From: Spirodela intermedia
Taxonomy: Eukaryota; Streptophyta; Magnoliopsida; Alismatales; Araceae
NCBI GenBank assembly: GCA_902729315.2
Contig: LR746274.1
Coordinates: 9,143,940 to 9,207,939, forward strand
DNA length: 64,000 nt
Direction of reading: 5' to 3'
Shown here: piece after piece, positions 45,650 to 58,286 of the stretch
Layout: each line of letters begins with the position of its first letter
Numbering within the stretch: position 1 is the stretch's first letter
Made by a program: the position numbers and the translations under genes
The notes under the pieces: generated by a model
What the model saw: only the letters and a program-made list of their open reading frames with translations
What the model was told of the DNA's origin: nothing
Database searches by the model: none

Positions 45650-48600
45650 CTCCCATACTGAATTTCAACGTCTTTGTCAGAGGATGTGCCTTGAGGTACT
45701 TGACGATAAAGTTAGATCAATGTAGTATTCCCAAGTCACGTTCTCTTCTGATTAGCTTCTCCATTTGACGACAAGGTAAACGTGATAAGTTTGTTAAACC
45801 ACCCACTTTGATTCACCTCCATGTGATATAAGATTACATCAACTTTGTTTGTGTATTTGGTGTGTACTCTCAATGGTGTCTACTGAAGATAATTACGTGT
45901 TGCGTCCTTCTCATCAATATGATACGACCTAAAAAAAGAAACATGACGAATCAGATGGATTATTAGTCTTCATGGCAAGTTTAGTTGGTAGGAAAGTTTG
46001 CCTACCTTTGCCACTACTTCAAATAGCCTGTCAAAGTAGGGCATCAACCCATGAAGGCACTTGGTTGGTTTCACCTTCTCACAGTAGTTAAGGTTGATTC
46101 AAACCAGCACGTGGTTGCCACATTGAATTTTGTTCTGAAGTGGTGCCAATCTACATTCTCTTTCATCCATTTTTGTCACATGTAAATGCCTCACATATCT
46201 CTATTGCATGTGATAATTGTTATGATATAAAATAGTGCAATAGTTTGATCTATACTGTGAATCTTGTGGGTTTAAAGTTAGTCATCTTGTCACAAGATTG
46301 AATGACAATTGACCCATTGTGGAGCTCTGATAGAGATTTATATGAGAATTAGATAATTTTACATTGCTAACAAAGGGGAATCACTACTCTTAGATGGTCC
46401 ACATGCTAGAAATGGAGAAAGCCATGCTGACAAATATGTACTTATCAAGCAATGTCAATCTTTGATCATGTCCACATATAAAGGACCAAGCACATGCCCA
46501 CATTAATACTTAAGAGGACTTTGTGTTTGAGAACTTGAAAAGCAGTTCTTGCCAACCAACAATGCTTAAATGACATGGAATCCACTTTGATGGTGAAAAT
46601 GCTCAAGTTTAGTATATAAATACATGAAATAATTCACTTCATTGTTACTTAGCTATGTATGATGAATATGTATATAGCTTACATCATTACATAATCAATC
46701 ACACAAATTTATTTATTTTTAAATTAGAAAATATTAATTTTTAGATTTTTAAAATATTTTACCACAAATATATCAACTATAATTTAATAAAAAACTCCAA
46801 AAATAGTGAACATTTTTCAAGTTGATCACGGTGATGTAATCAAGTAAATTTGATATTAAGTAATTTTTTATTTTTCTCAAAGAATATGACTTTTTTATGA
46901 TTTGTAAATTAAATGATGAAGAGAAAATCTATTTAAAATTCATGAAAAAAATTAGGTGCTATAGTTCAAATGACATCAACACCCTAATTAACGTGATTCA
47001 AGTAGAAATAGAGTTGCACCTAATGATTCTTATGTAAATAATTAAAAATAATTTAATTGATCAAATTAAGATTTATAAATGTCAAAAGAATAATAATTGA
47101 TTAAAGAAAAGTTTTAAAACTTAACATCACACAAAATGACATTAAATTAAGAACTAAACAAATTTAAAATAGGTAAGAGTTTTCTAGAATAGGATGCAAG
47201 CTGCATCTACCATTCATAAAATAAGTTTATCAAATTTAATTTTAGCAATAATCCTAACCTATAATATGATTCTCACAATGATATGCAAATAAAATAGAAA
47301 ATCAATTTATAAAATAAATTTATAAAATCAATTTATAAACTCAATTTCAAATATAAATAGTCAATTAAAAGACCCTAATTTTGCAGAATTTAAATTCAAA
47401 TCTCTAAATTTCAAACAATATAAATAAAAATTAAACAACATTAAAATTATGTTAATTTTTATATGAATTATCTAATGGCTATTTAACTAAAATAAAATCG
47501 AAAATGATTAATATATATAGATAGATATATACATATATATATATATATCTACTAAAATTGCTGAAATGTTAAAAACTAAAGCAATTAACACTGATTAAAA
47601 ATTGATCTCCCCAACAATAGCACCAAAAAGATGATGAGTATTTGTTGTTGAGTTTAAATACCTAGTTTCTAGTTAGATTTATAACCAAAACTTTACGTGA
47701 TTTTTAATAGAAATGTAAGTTTCAAGTCGAATGCAAGGAGAAAGAATAATCTATCATGAGAATTATTTTCACTTTTAATGTAAAGCAATTTTAGTGTTTT
47801 ATCACAAATTAAAGAAAAAGATAAATTATTAAAATGGTAAGGGAGCTTAACAAGATGAGAGATTTAAGAGAAAGGAATAGAGTGAGAATGTAGGTGGATT
47901 TAGAGGGAATTTCAGACAAAAAAGAGAGAGAAAAAAAGATAATGAGAGAGAGAAATGTGGATGAATAACGAGAGGGAAATGCCAATCAACTTATTTTACA
48001 GTGATTTAGTTTCACTCATAACTCTAGTTGACCACATTTATTAGATGAAGTATGATCTAGAAATTTGACACAAGAGATACAAAATTATTTGTAAATATCA
48101 ACTGATTTTTTTTGAGAATGCATTGAAGCAGTATTTTGTAGATAACCCTATTATCATGCATTAAACATAAGAAAGTATCTTGACTATCTTAATTGTACTT
48201 GTGGAATGATAGAAACTCGATATTTCAAAAATTAATGGTGAATAATAATAGAAAACAAATGAGAGATGTTTATAATGATCTTGGAAGAATAATAGAAGAT
48301 TTCAAGAGAGGAAAGGAGTTCATTCATTCAAAACTCAATTCATGTTTTATATTGTAAAACTAATTGTTACATCTAAAAAAAAGGAAATAAACTATTTAAA
48401 AGTTAAAAAAAATGCCCATTTGATGAGTCACCTCCTGAACAGCTACACCAGCAGCTTTGAATCATTTGGACATGCCACATCGAACTAAAAGTCATAGAAG
48501 TTTTGTCCAGAAGTTCTACGTCACTCACTAGAGAAATCTGCTAAGAAGAAGATTAATGACACTATCACTACTATCTAGGATGGAAGAGGCTGAGCTGACC

Positions 48601-49860
48601 ACTCATCAAAGGCCTTGAGTGTGTAGAAGCGAGGAAGAAACAAGCTTGTTGATTGTTAGAGACTTTGATTACACAAAGGAAAGAAAGAATAGATCATGTG
48701 TCAACAACTTTCTTCAACTTTTTATGTCACTAATGATGATAATCAATATTGTCTATTTTACCAAATAATGATCGAGAATATTGCTTATGTCCCGATGATA
48801 GTCACTTATCCTCTATGTCATGTGACACTCCAAGCATTGTTAGATTGAATCACCATGCACTACCAAATATAAAACATGTGACAAAGAATTTAGTCTCATA
48901 TAAAAAATTATCGTAGAGAAAATGGGTATCAATGATCGCTGAAATTCTGTGTGTTTGGAATGATTATCATATAATATTCATGGCCTCAAGGGTTCTCCTT
49001 AGACGAAAACGACTTGGACATTTGTTCGATTTCATTTTGAAGTTTAAAAAATAATAATGAAAGTTAAATTAATTAAAAAATAATAAAATAAAGTTCCGAC
49101 CTCGTGGTAGTAATGTATGAATAATGTGTTGAAATCTTGATCATTCGAAAAGATTGTCATGTAATGTCCAAGGTCTCAAAGGCTTTTCTTAGACAAGAAA
49201 ATTATTAACAATCTTTATACCTTCTTGTGAAGTTTAGAAATCAATGAAGAGGGTTATCAAATCATCTCAGACAAAGTGAAAAAATGAGAACTTTATAATT
49301 CTCTAATAGGTGTCACCCGACGGAGATGAACTAAATGATGGTAGGGTGTGTCGTAGGAAGCTTCATCTTCAAGTGTGCACGGTAAAATGAGTGGTGGCAA
49401 ATAGGAGCCATCTCCACCACTACATGAGCTCGAGATGACAGAGAAGACCCAACCCTCATGTATCCAACCAGATCCAAGAGCACGAGCAAAAATGAAGGAC
49501 CCTAGGTTCTAATATATAGCTTGAGGTGCCTTTATGTTTTCCACATCTTATGTTTCCCTTCACTCGTTCCCATCATCTGTGAATTGTGTGGGTTCTAGTT
49601 TTTCTCTGTGTGGCACCTTCTATCCCTAGGGTCCATGTTGGGCCAATGGCAAGGATGGGAAGACCCATATGTGCTTGGGCCCAATTGGAGAGGAGGGCCC
49701 ATTTTGGACTCTCTGTGTTCCTTTTTGGGGCTTTGGCGTCTTGGGCCTCAAGCGTGGCCCTCCACCCTTAGCCCATTTGGGGTCCTTTATTAGGGTGGAG
49801 AGCCACCCTCAAGAGCAGAGCCGTCATCTTTAGGAGAAAGTGTGTTTTGGTTGAGAGTCT
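45650..49860. other. AT-rich desert, no gene recognised
   Basis: Strongly AT-rich, with no open frame above about 60 codons and no homology I can name. It contains the 59-bp block 46621-46679 that recurs at 57661-57719, an (AT)n run near 47530-47548 and a string ATCTCCCCAACAATAGCACC near 47604 that resembles sequence often seen inside plant LTR elements. Most likely decayed retrotransposons. Confidence 0.55.
46621..46679 (+). repeat. Repeat block B (copy 1)
   Basis: 59 bp beginning TACATGAAATAATTCACTTC, matching 57661-57719 with about five mismatches (about 92% identity by eye), same strand. Confidence 0.75.
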
Positions 49861-50295
49861 CATTCCAAGAGGATAAAGAGATGAAGGGGATCACCACTAG
49901 GTCGCCGCTGCTGCTTCTAGGCCGTCAGCAGCCCATCGAGCCGCTGCCAGGATGCCGTCGTCGTTACCGGGCTAGCAGTACACGCCGTGCCTTCGCTAGC
50001 GCGCCAACCCCGCTCGCCCGCTAGCTGCGCGCTCAACCGTGCATTCGTCTCGCGATCGTTATGGCACCTCCGCGCGTGCGCTGCAAGCCCACCCGCGTGC
50101 CACCGCGTCTGCCCCTTGGAACTCGCCACTGCGCCTGACCTCGGGCGTCTACCTGAGCGCCCCAGCCACTTGGTCGTGCCCCTTCCTCCGACCCAGTCCG
50201 AGCCCATACTACTGAGCCCAGCCGAGCCCAGCCGATATGCACCACTGGAACGCCTATCCACGGTGACAGCCATTGTGCCTATCAGCTTATTGTAA
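49861..50295 (+). other. GC-rich island in the AT-rich desert, open frame of unknown status
   Basis: A sharp change to high GC, with a 102-codon plus-strand frame at 49987-50295 and a 118-codon minus-strand frame over the same bases. The predicted peptides are Pro/Ala/Arg-rich without motifs. It may be a retroelement piece or captured coding sequence; I cannot support a gene. Confidence 0.35.
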
Positions 50296-52742
50296 ATATT
50301 TACTTAATTGAAAAAGTAGACTACCACAAATAAACTATTATTTCCTCACTAGAAATTTAGACATTTATAAATCATGGGATTACTATCTAAGTAATAAATT
50401 TTTACCACAAGAAGACAACTAGAACTCGCATCCCTTAAATAGAATTTGCCAATTCAACTTTAGTTTGAGATTAAACAAGCCTCATGTCTATGAGAAGACT
50501 TATAGTAACATTTTTTTTCTCTCTTCTATTCTTAATTGATAAGATATTTTATATTCTAATAGTGATTGTCAAGTCTTCAAATAGCTCACATTCCACTTGA
50601 CAATTTCAATGTCATAGAAAAGAATCTTAATTTATTTCAGTAGAGAAATCTATTAAATAAATACAAATTGTTGTATGGCAACACCAGTGGGGAATCTTAG
50701 AGTTAGATATGACCAAAATCCTCCAATTAATGGTTGTTTGACCAACCATAATTTGTGGAGGATGCCCAATAAATGCGCATCCTTGTAATGCATGCCCAAT
50801 AAATGAGTGGTTTGATATCTTCACATTAATTCTTGCCATTCTATTTTCTTTTGTTCCTTGGATTCAAATGATTAAGCTTGCCACCTACCTATTATCTAGA
50901 TGAAAAAGAAAGCTAAAAGGAAAAATAAATCAACTCAAAACAGAAATCAAATTTGCAAACACCACTCATCACCCTACTTGTATGTCACTCAAAAATAGAG
51001 TATTGGAAAATGAATGTGAAATCATCTAAAAAGTAGTAAAAAAGTTGGAATCAAAGCCTTAATCTCATCATATGCCTTTCACTCAGATGACAAATATGAA
51101 CGAATGAAACTAAAATGCAATGAGAAGAAAAATTGAACTCAAGTGCCCAATGACACTCCACTCGTCTCTACCTATCACCTAGAGAGAACTTGTCCCTAAA
51201 AGCTTACAAATTCCTCCAATCTTCTATTTCATCTCTTTCCACACAAGCCCTCTTTCAATTTTCATGCAATAATATCTCAACAACTATCATGAAATTCGGA
51301 AATATCTCCTTCCATTTCACCATCTAAAAAGAAACATGGAAGATGACATGGACATGAATGATGTGGCATAACCTGTTGATGCAACCTAAAAATGTTGGCT
51401 TGGCCTATGAACGCTTAACATGTACTCATGGTGATGTGGCCATGAATCGCTGCATTGTATTCTCATTATTATGATAATTTCTAAATTACTAACAAATGGC
51501 TGAAAAATTCATAAATTTCCTAAAAAATCCAAGATAATTCTATTTTCTAATTTTAAATTTATGAGTAATATATTCTGACTTATAAAGTATTCTTCAAAAC
51601 CATTAACCTTAGATAATCATGGCAAGAAATGGATTAAAAATTAGAAATATATTCACTTTACATAAATCATATAATTAGCAAAATTAAATTAAATTCATAA
51701 CATCACTCTAAAACCAATAGTAAATGTTTTTAATTTAAATAATTCACATTTTATGTTAATTCATGTGACAAATTTCTTTATTTCAAGAAAAACTGATAAA
51801 TTATTAAATATAACTAAAGCATCATCAATGAGACAACTTGATTATTTTCTAGTATTAAAAATAAAAAAAACTAGAAGATAAAATATTTATCTATTGATTA
51901 AATTATTTTAAGGAAAATTTGGAAAAATAGGATCTTGTAAAAGGAAAGAAAAGAAAACACCCATGGACAGCACGATCAAAATTGATCTAAAATATCAATA
52001 GAAATCTACTGATCAAAAAACCTATAAGAAATGATAGGATCCATCTTATATTTGAGTGCAATTAGACCTAATATTATTTCCAATATTTATTTCTATGAGA
52101 TTCGAAGTGAAATTTGAGTTGTTAAACTATTAAAGTAATTTCCCTCTATGAAATTTAACTCGACCAGTGACAAATTGCTTATTTTCATCCTCTAAATTTC
52201 AACTTCTCACCTGAAAGTATCTCCCTCTAGGTACATTTTGACCCATTTTAAGGCCATATGAGTTTTTTTCATTGATCTTTCCAAGTGCAGTATAAGACTT
52301 TTGTTATGAAATCATTAATTCATCAAATGAATTCAAAAATTCTTCTTCAGGGAAATTAGATTCATATAATAATGTACCTCAGTAACTTGTGGTGTAAAAT
52401 ATAAATTTTATTAATTTGCTTCAAACAAGTTGTCTTTACTTGTTAGCGTTTCTTTATATGTACTCTAGAACTTGTTAAATTCATTAAGATCAAGAACACA
52501 CTTTTGAAAACTTATCAAAAAGGAAAATCTTATATTGGTTTGTATATGGGTTGTATTCAGTTACACTTTAAGCATCAACATTAAATATTTGAGTAAATTC
52601 TCTCTATTTTTTTTCTAATGTCTATAATTTGTGACATCTTATGAGGAAGGTGCAAATACACAATGAATTTGGACCCATGAACTTTATGAAGTAACAGAAA
52701 TGAGGATCTACCTCTAAAGGATAGTTCTTGCTATTTGAGTTA
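50296..52742. other. AT-rich desert, no gene recognised
   Basis: AT-rich sequence without supported frames. Probably decayed transposable elements. Confidence 0.5.
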
Positions 52743-52755
52743 GGCTCTAATACCA
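52743..52755 (-). mobile_element. Primer-binding-site-like sequence of an LTR retrotransposon
   Basis: On the minus strand TGGTATTAGAGCC, one mismatch from TGGTATCAGAGCC, the site complementary to the 3' end of plant initiator-Met tRNA used by many Ty1/copia elements. On + it is followed by GGTGTTGCTCAGATTG, where an LTR beginning TG would abut it. No partner LTR was found by eye. Confidence 0.45.
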
Positions 52756-52885
52756 GGTGTTGCTCAGATTGTTAGTCACACATATCAAGAGGAGGAAGTG
52801 AATTGATCCTTTATATATCAATTATCCTTTCTTTTTCTTTTCAGTCTTTAATCCATTCTCTTAAGTTAAATTCAATGAGGATAAT

Positions 52886-52886
<1 letters not shown>

Positions 52887-52916
<30 letters not shown>
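52887..52916. repeat. (GA)n microsatellite
   Basis: GA run with one AAAG break in the desert, not near any supported gene. Confidence 0.9.
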
Positions 52917-53518
52917 CATGATTTTACAATGGCCCAACCAAACCGTTTTGGCTTTTGTCTACTTTTGGAATCACAATTTTGGTTCCAACACTCTTCCTAA
53001 AAATATAGATAATTTCATCCTTAAGACAAATACTTTGTAGCTCTATATAACCCTCTACATTTCAAGGCTCTCTAAAAATCATGATACATTTGACTACATG
53101 AATCTGTCAATCCACTAGACTTATGACTCTAGTCATCCTCAATAACTTGCAATAGGTGTGATAATATGCATACATTCATGATTATATGAATCATTTATCT
53201 AAAAATTATTACATAAATTTAGTAAAAAAATACATATTCTCATTATTATTGATATGTTCATACATTCCAATACAATTACCTATGTTCTATTTTTTTCATT
53301 TAGTACTAATTGGATTCTATAGATTAATCCCACTTGACTACTTTGAAGTCAAGAGGATTATCTATAGTAACATTTATTTCTTTTTGAGTTATCAGTTGTG
53401 CAGAACTTAGCTAGATTCTATGGAGCAAAAATATTTTAGAACCAGGTCATGGAGAGCCCAAAAACGTGTGCACAGCCAAAGAGAGTAATGGGCTGCTCAT
53501 AGCCCCAGGGTCCATAGG

Positions 53519-53880
53519 CCGGAGTGACAAGGTGGTAACGACACCACAAGGTCTGTTCACCGAAGCAAGTGGGAACCACATTCGAGGGTCCGCAGGCTAG
53601 AGTGACCAGGCAATAACCACACCCCAAGCTCTGCTCACCTAAGCAATCAGGCAGGAACCAGAGTTCAGGTCTGCAGGCCAGAGTAACTAGGTGGTAACCA
53701 CACTCCAAGATCCGCTCACCTAAGCAACCAAGCAGAAACCACAATTCAGGGTCCGCAGGTTGGACTCGGTGGGAACCACAGTCTAGGGTCCGCAGGCCAG
53801 GTAGGAACCACACCCCTAAGGTCTGCTCACTGAAGCAACCAGGTGGGAACCACACCGGAGGCCCACAAGTCAGCACCTTC
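53519..53880. repeat. Tandem array, unit about 83 bp
   Basis: Diverged units that begin near GGAACCACA and contain AGGGTCCGCAGGCCAGAGTGA, a GGTGGTAACCACAC.CC.AAG part and CTGCTCACC.AAGCAA. Two nearly full units and several shortened ones are visible. It keeps a 146-codon frame open on the minus strand with repeated LACGP and LWFLP pieces, which is more likely a by-product of the repeat than a gene. Confidence 0.75.
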
Positions 53881-55384
53881 AGGCAAAACCTCCTAGAACC
53901 TCGAGTGTTGAAATCAAAGATTTAAATGTCTAAAAAGACCTTGGAAAAAGGTGATGATGTTGAGCTTGAGAAGAGTAAAAAAAGAAAAATGCTAGGGGCA
54001 TTTATTGTACCTCACTCATCTTATTTTAGGCATTCTTCAAGGACCCGGATGAGGGCCGGCCACATGACAAACCCTCAAGGATCTCTCTCCCCTTCTTCTT
54101 CGAGATTGAATGAGGTTTTCTTCAACAAGTCTTGATTGATCGAGTAAAGAGTGTATGGAGCAAGTTAGGCTTGCTAAAAAAGGAGGTGCACTCATCTACA
54201 GATGATTAGAGCCCTAGGTTGGCAAAGAAGACCGTACAGTGAGTGTTGAATCCTAGTGCAGCACAATTATCTCTCACCTTCAAGATTAGATAGGAGTAGA
54301 AGTTAAATGTTAGTGTAGGAGTTAGTTCTTTTACTACACAAACCCATCACCTCACATTTCTCCTAAATTTCTACCCCTTGATTTCGAGATTTTCTCAAGA
54401 TCTAGAAACTCTTCTATCTCCCTACCTCATACCTTCATTTCTTATCATCTCACACCTATTCATCACCAATGGAATCAATTCTCAACCTTATTTTAAAGCC
54501 CAATCCTAGTGGATACGACCTTATCTGATTGCATATACTCGAAACTAATTAGAAGTTTGGTTTATAAATGTTTTGATTAGTACCAACTTAAAGGCCTATG
54601 ACACTTTAAGTTTAAGGATTATCAAGGTGCTACAAAAATTCATTCATGTCTCTATTCCAAGTCAAAATGAATAATAACAAATATTTGGCTCAAGAAGACT
54701 ACTATCTTTTAGGATAGATAATTTTTTCTTAAACAAAATAGGAGTAGCAAAGTTTCTCAATGGGCCAAATATCAAGAGATCTTCTAGTGTTAAAGTTCTT
54801 GGGAACATGAGATACAATAGTGTCACAAGCTGGACCATATTATGCTTGAAGATGCTTGAAAGATGTGAAGAATAGTGGATCTTGAGGCCCTCTCTTCATT
54901 ATAGATGATCCGCTTTTGATTTTTCTTGTCCTTGGCCTGATTTTGGTTAAAGCCCATAAGCCCATTTTTGTCATGGGCTTATGAAGCCAAACAATTGGCT
55001 TAACAATTAGGTGAGTAGACCTTTCCCTCTAGTGTCTATTCAACCAAGTAAGATTAGAGTGGTGTTTTGAAGCCATGATGTGGACAACTCTACTAATGGT
55101 GTTTTTTGTGATGTTGTGGTTATTTAAATAAACTTTTTTTTCTATGTTGAAATTTCAATTAGAATCTCAATGTTATTCATCACTCTATGTAATAAGTCAT
55201 GGTGAAGATTTCTAGATGAGATGTCTAGTATTATTTAAATAGGTATAGAGCATATAGGAAGAATTTCAAAGGTAGAAATGTTTAACGGTTGTTTATATTT
55301 GAACAGAATATTAGTAAGTTTATGATAAAAGTAAAAAGCATATGAAGAAAAAAAATTAATTAGTTGACAATGGTGTAGAGGGAT
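53881..55384. other. Desert segment, no gene recognised
   Basis: AT-rich, frames of at most 69 codons, no motifs recognised. Confidence 0.5.
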
Positions 55385-55825
55385 AACAAGTATTTATTAT
55401 CATGGGTTAATAATTAATTAATAATATATTTTAAGTCTTAATTCATGATAAATAAACTTATATTTATGTTAAATTGAGAAATTGATTTTCAATTGATTAA
55501 TGTAAATGCTTCACTAATTATGTGATTTTATGTAATTTATATAAAATTTTCTAATCATATTTTTGAGATCAAATAAAAATAAAATAAATAAAAAATGAAA
55601 AAAGGGGGGACCATTGGCCAGCTAGGTCCAAACACAAGCTAGAGGCATGGTTGGGGTACCTACTAGCCAGCTAGAACCTACATGCAAGTTCAAGGCACAA
55701 TCAGGGGAGCCATGAGCTATGGACTTGAGTGGCTGACTAGTTGGGGAACACGTGCGTCATGTTTGTTTTATGTCACTAGTGGCCAGCTAAGTGTGGGGCA
55801 AGGAGTGGTCATACACATGTGGCAT
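55385..55825 (+). repeat. Direct repeat D, copy 1
   Basis: Collinear with 57230-57580 on the same strand. Shared landmarks in order: ATTATCAT..GTTAATAA, TCATGATAAATA.ACTTATAT, TTGATTAATGTAAAT, ATTATGTGATTTTAT, TTTTTGAGAT, then CACTAGTGGCCAG..AAGTGTGGGGCA and AGAGTGGTC.TACACAT. The 1.4 kb between the copies has no such landmarks. This could be a small LTR element or an old segmental repeat. Confidence 0.7.
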
Positions 55826-57229
55826 CTAAAGATGTTGATGAGGAAATGAGGTATTGATATATATTTGTCTCAAACATCAGAAAATAGGCAATGTGGGACT
55901 TGTTAAAGTTAGTTTTTTTATGTTCAAATAGTTGTATTCTTTTATTTTTGTGTGTTAACTTGTATAATATATACAATAATATATTGCTAATTTTGAAAGT
56001 TTGAAGTTAAAGGACTTAGCATAATTTTTTATTCAAAAATTGAAGAAAAAATGAAAAAAGTTGACACATGTTAGCAAGCCAAAACTTGGCAGCTAACCCA
56101 AAGCATCATACACATGTATGTGCACAAGGATAAATCACTTATTCCCTTCTCCTAAGATGGTCATGGGTATTATTTTTTTGGGAGAAGATATCTCTCAACT
56201 CAAAACTTAGCTTTGATATATATTCAGCTCAATCGCTAAAAAACTTTTGATGTGGGACTAAATTTTCTCATTTGTTTTAAGGTAGTAGTTTGGGTTAGTT
56301 TGATCTAGTGATGCTCAACAAGCCATATTATCAGATAAGATAGATCTTATAGTGGGTAAACCCTCATGATACCTAAAGCGTAAAGCATTCAGTTGGGAGT
56401 TCATAAACTTAGCATGCACGTGACCAGAAAGGATGATCCAACAATGAGTGAAACGCTATAGTACTAAGGACTTAAGTTCCTAGTTGGTAGTAGTTTGTGG
56501 TAGGTTAATCCTATGTTGTTCAAGGGTATAAAGATAATTCTTAATTATTATTTGGTAAAATAGATATTATCGATCATCTTTAAATTTTTGATGGTAGTCA
56601 CAATTACAACATCTATTCTTTCCTCATTTCACTCAATCAACGCTTCCAACAATTAGTGAGCACGATGGTGACAATGTGGTCAACCTCTCTTTTAGGCAGA
56701 TTTCTCTTGCAAACAGAGCAACACTTCTAAATGATACTTTTGTGACTTCCTACATCGTGTGGCATGTCCAGACAAAATCAAGCTGTCACATCAATGTCTC
56801 TAGTTCCCATACTAAATTTGGATAATAATTTATTTACTTCTTAAATATTTACTTACATTTTTTATTTACATTTTACAACAAGTTACTTATGTTTCATTCA
56901 TATTTTGATTTAAATGAGTAGAATTGATTCAAATCCCGATCAAAGATCTTCATTCATTTTCTAAATCCTTCAAAACTCATATGAGATCAAGCTAAGATCA
57001 TGTCTAACTTTTTTTCTATTTATTTTTACAGTTAAATCTTAATGTATTCATGTTCTTGATGTTTTATGAATAATGAGTATTTTTTTATTTTTGAATACAA
57101 AATCAATGAGATTAAAGATTGATTAATGAGCATTAAAGTATTAAAACAAGATGAAGACATTCATGCCTGACCTTATGTCATGTATATAAATTCTTGAATA
57201 CATATTCATTTGAGAATCATGATGATAAG

Positions 57230-57580
57230 TCTTCATTATCATAAGTTAATAACATAGTTTTTGCCTTGACTCATGATAAATAGACTTATATTTATATTAA
57301 AATTTTTAAAGTGGCTTTTAGTTGATTAATGTAAATTTTTGATCAATTATGTGATTTTATATGAATTCATATAATTTTTATAATACTATTTTTGAGATAA
57401 GTGAAGAAAAATAAAATAAAATAAAAAGATAAAAAAAAAGAAACTCATTGGTCAGCCAAGTTGATAATCAACTCACAAAAGTGACTAAGGACGGACCAGT
57501 AAGAGACATGTGTGCATCACTCACCTTCCACATCACTAGTGGCCAGTAAAGTGTGGGGCAAAGAGTGGTCGTACACATAC
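57230..57580 (+). repeat. Direct repeat D, copy 2
   Basis: Second copy of the repeat at 55385-55825, somewhat shorter and diverged (roughly three quarters identical by eye). It is followed within 100 bp by repeat block B copy 2 and then repeat copy A'. Confidence 0.7.
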
Positions 57581-57660
57581 ACAAAAGGAACTCATTACTT
57601 ATAAAATGTCATATTACAACATATTCATCTCATATTACAAAATCTCACAAAATCTCATAT

Positions 57661-57719
57661 TACATGAAACAATTCACTTCGTTGTTACTCAACTATGTAT
57701 GATGAATATGTACATAGCT
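57661..57719 (+). repeat. Repeat block B (copy 2)
   Basis: About 92% identical to 46621-46679 over 59 bp, same strand. Confidence 0.75.
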
Positions 57720-57862
57720 GAATATGTTAAATACTTGAAGAATATGTATGATGAAGACAAGCTCCCACACACTCATTACATACATTTGTGCTGGCTGATG
57801 CATGATTGTGCTGGTTGGCCACCTATGTGCCCATTCTACGTAGGCAGGTTGACCTTATGTGT

Positions 57863-58286
57863 GTCCATTATGTTCCCGCTAGCGGACAATTTTCTCTCTC
57901 TGCGCTGAGCGCCCACAGTGCCCCGTGCCATGTTACATTATGCCTCACGTACCATACACACCCCCACATGCCGTGACATATCGTGCTGTGCCCGCCGTGC
58001 GCACATATGGATGCACGCCATCGTGCACCCTACGAGACTACAGCATTATGCTATCCGTGCTTGTGTGACCATGCCGTATTGCTGCTGTGCTGCTACCGTG
58101 CCGCACCACGCCACCATGCACTGGTACGTGTGTGTGTGGTGTTTGTTCGTGCTTGGCGCGCCGTGCAATCCCGGGCCAGATGTGCGTACACCGTGCACGC
58201 CCACAGAAACTACCGTTCCGACCTACGCTGGGAGTGAAGTTCTATGACAGGAATCTGGATCCTCTATGTTGAGGGTGCGATAATCA
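57863..58286 (+). repeat. Diverged repeat copy A'
   Basis: Partner of 45283-45649 with the same order of landmarks. It is GC-rich compared with its surroundings and keeps 60-109 codon frames that have no recognisable family. Confidence 0.6.

Noticed and set aside
46313-46335. GAGCTCTGATAGAG as a second primer-binding-like site
   Set aside because: Too many mismatches to the tRNA-Met complement after the first eight bases and no adjacent LTR start.
53436-53876. 146-codon minus-strand frame with repeated peptide units
   Set aside because: Open because the 83-bp tandem units lack stops in this frame; shifts in unit length and lack of any homologous family argue against a gene.
57918-58247. 109-codon His/Cys-rich frame
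   Set aside because: Lies inside repeat A', whose partner A carries a different, shorter frame; no conservation of the peptide.
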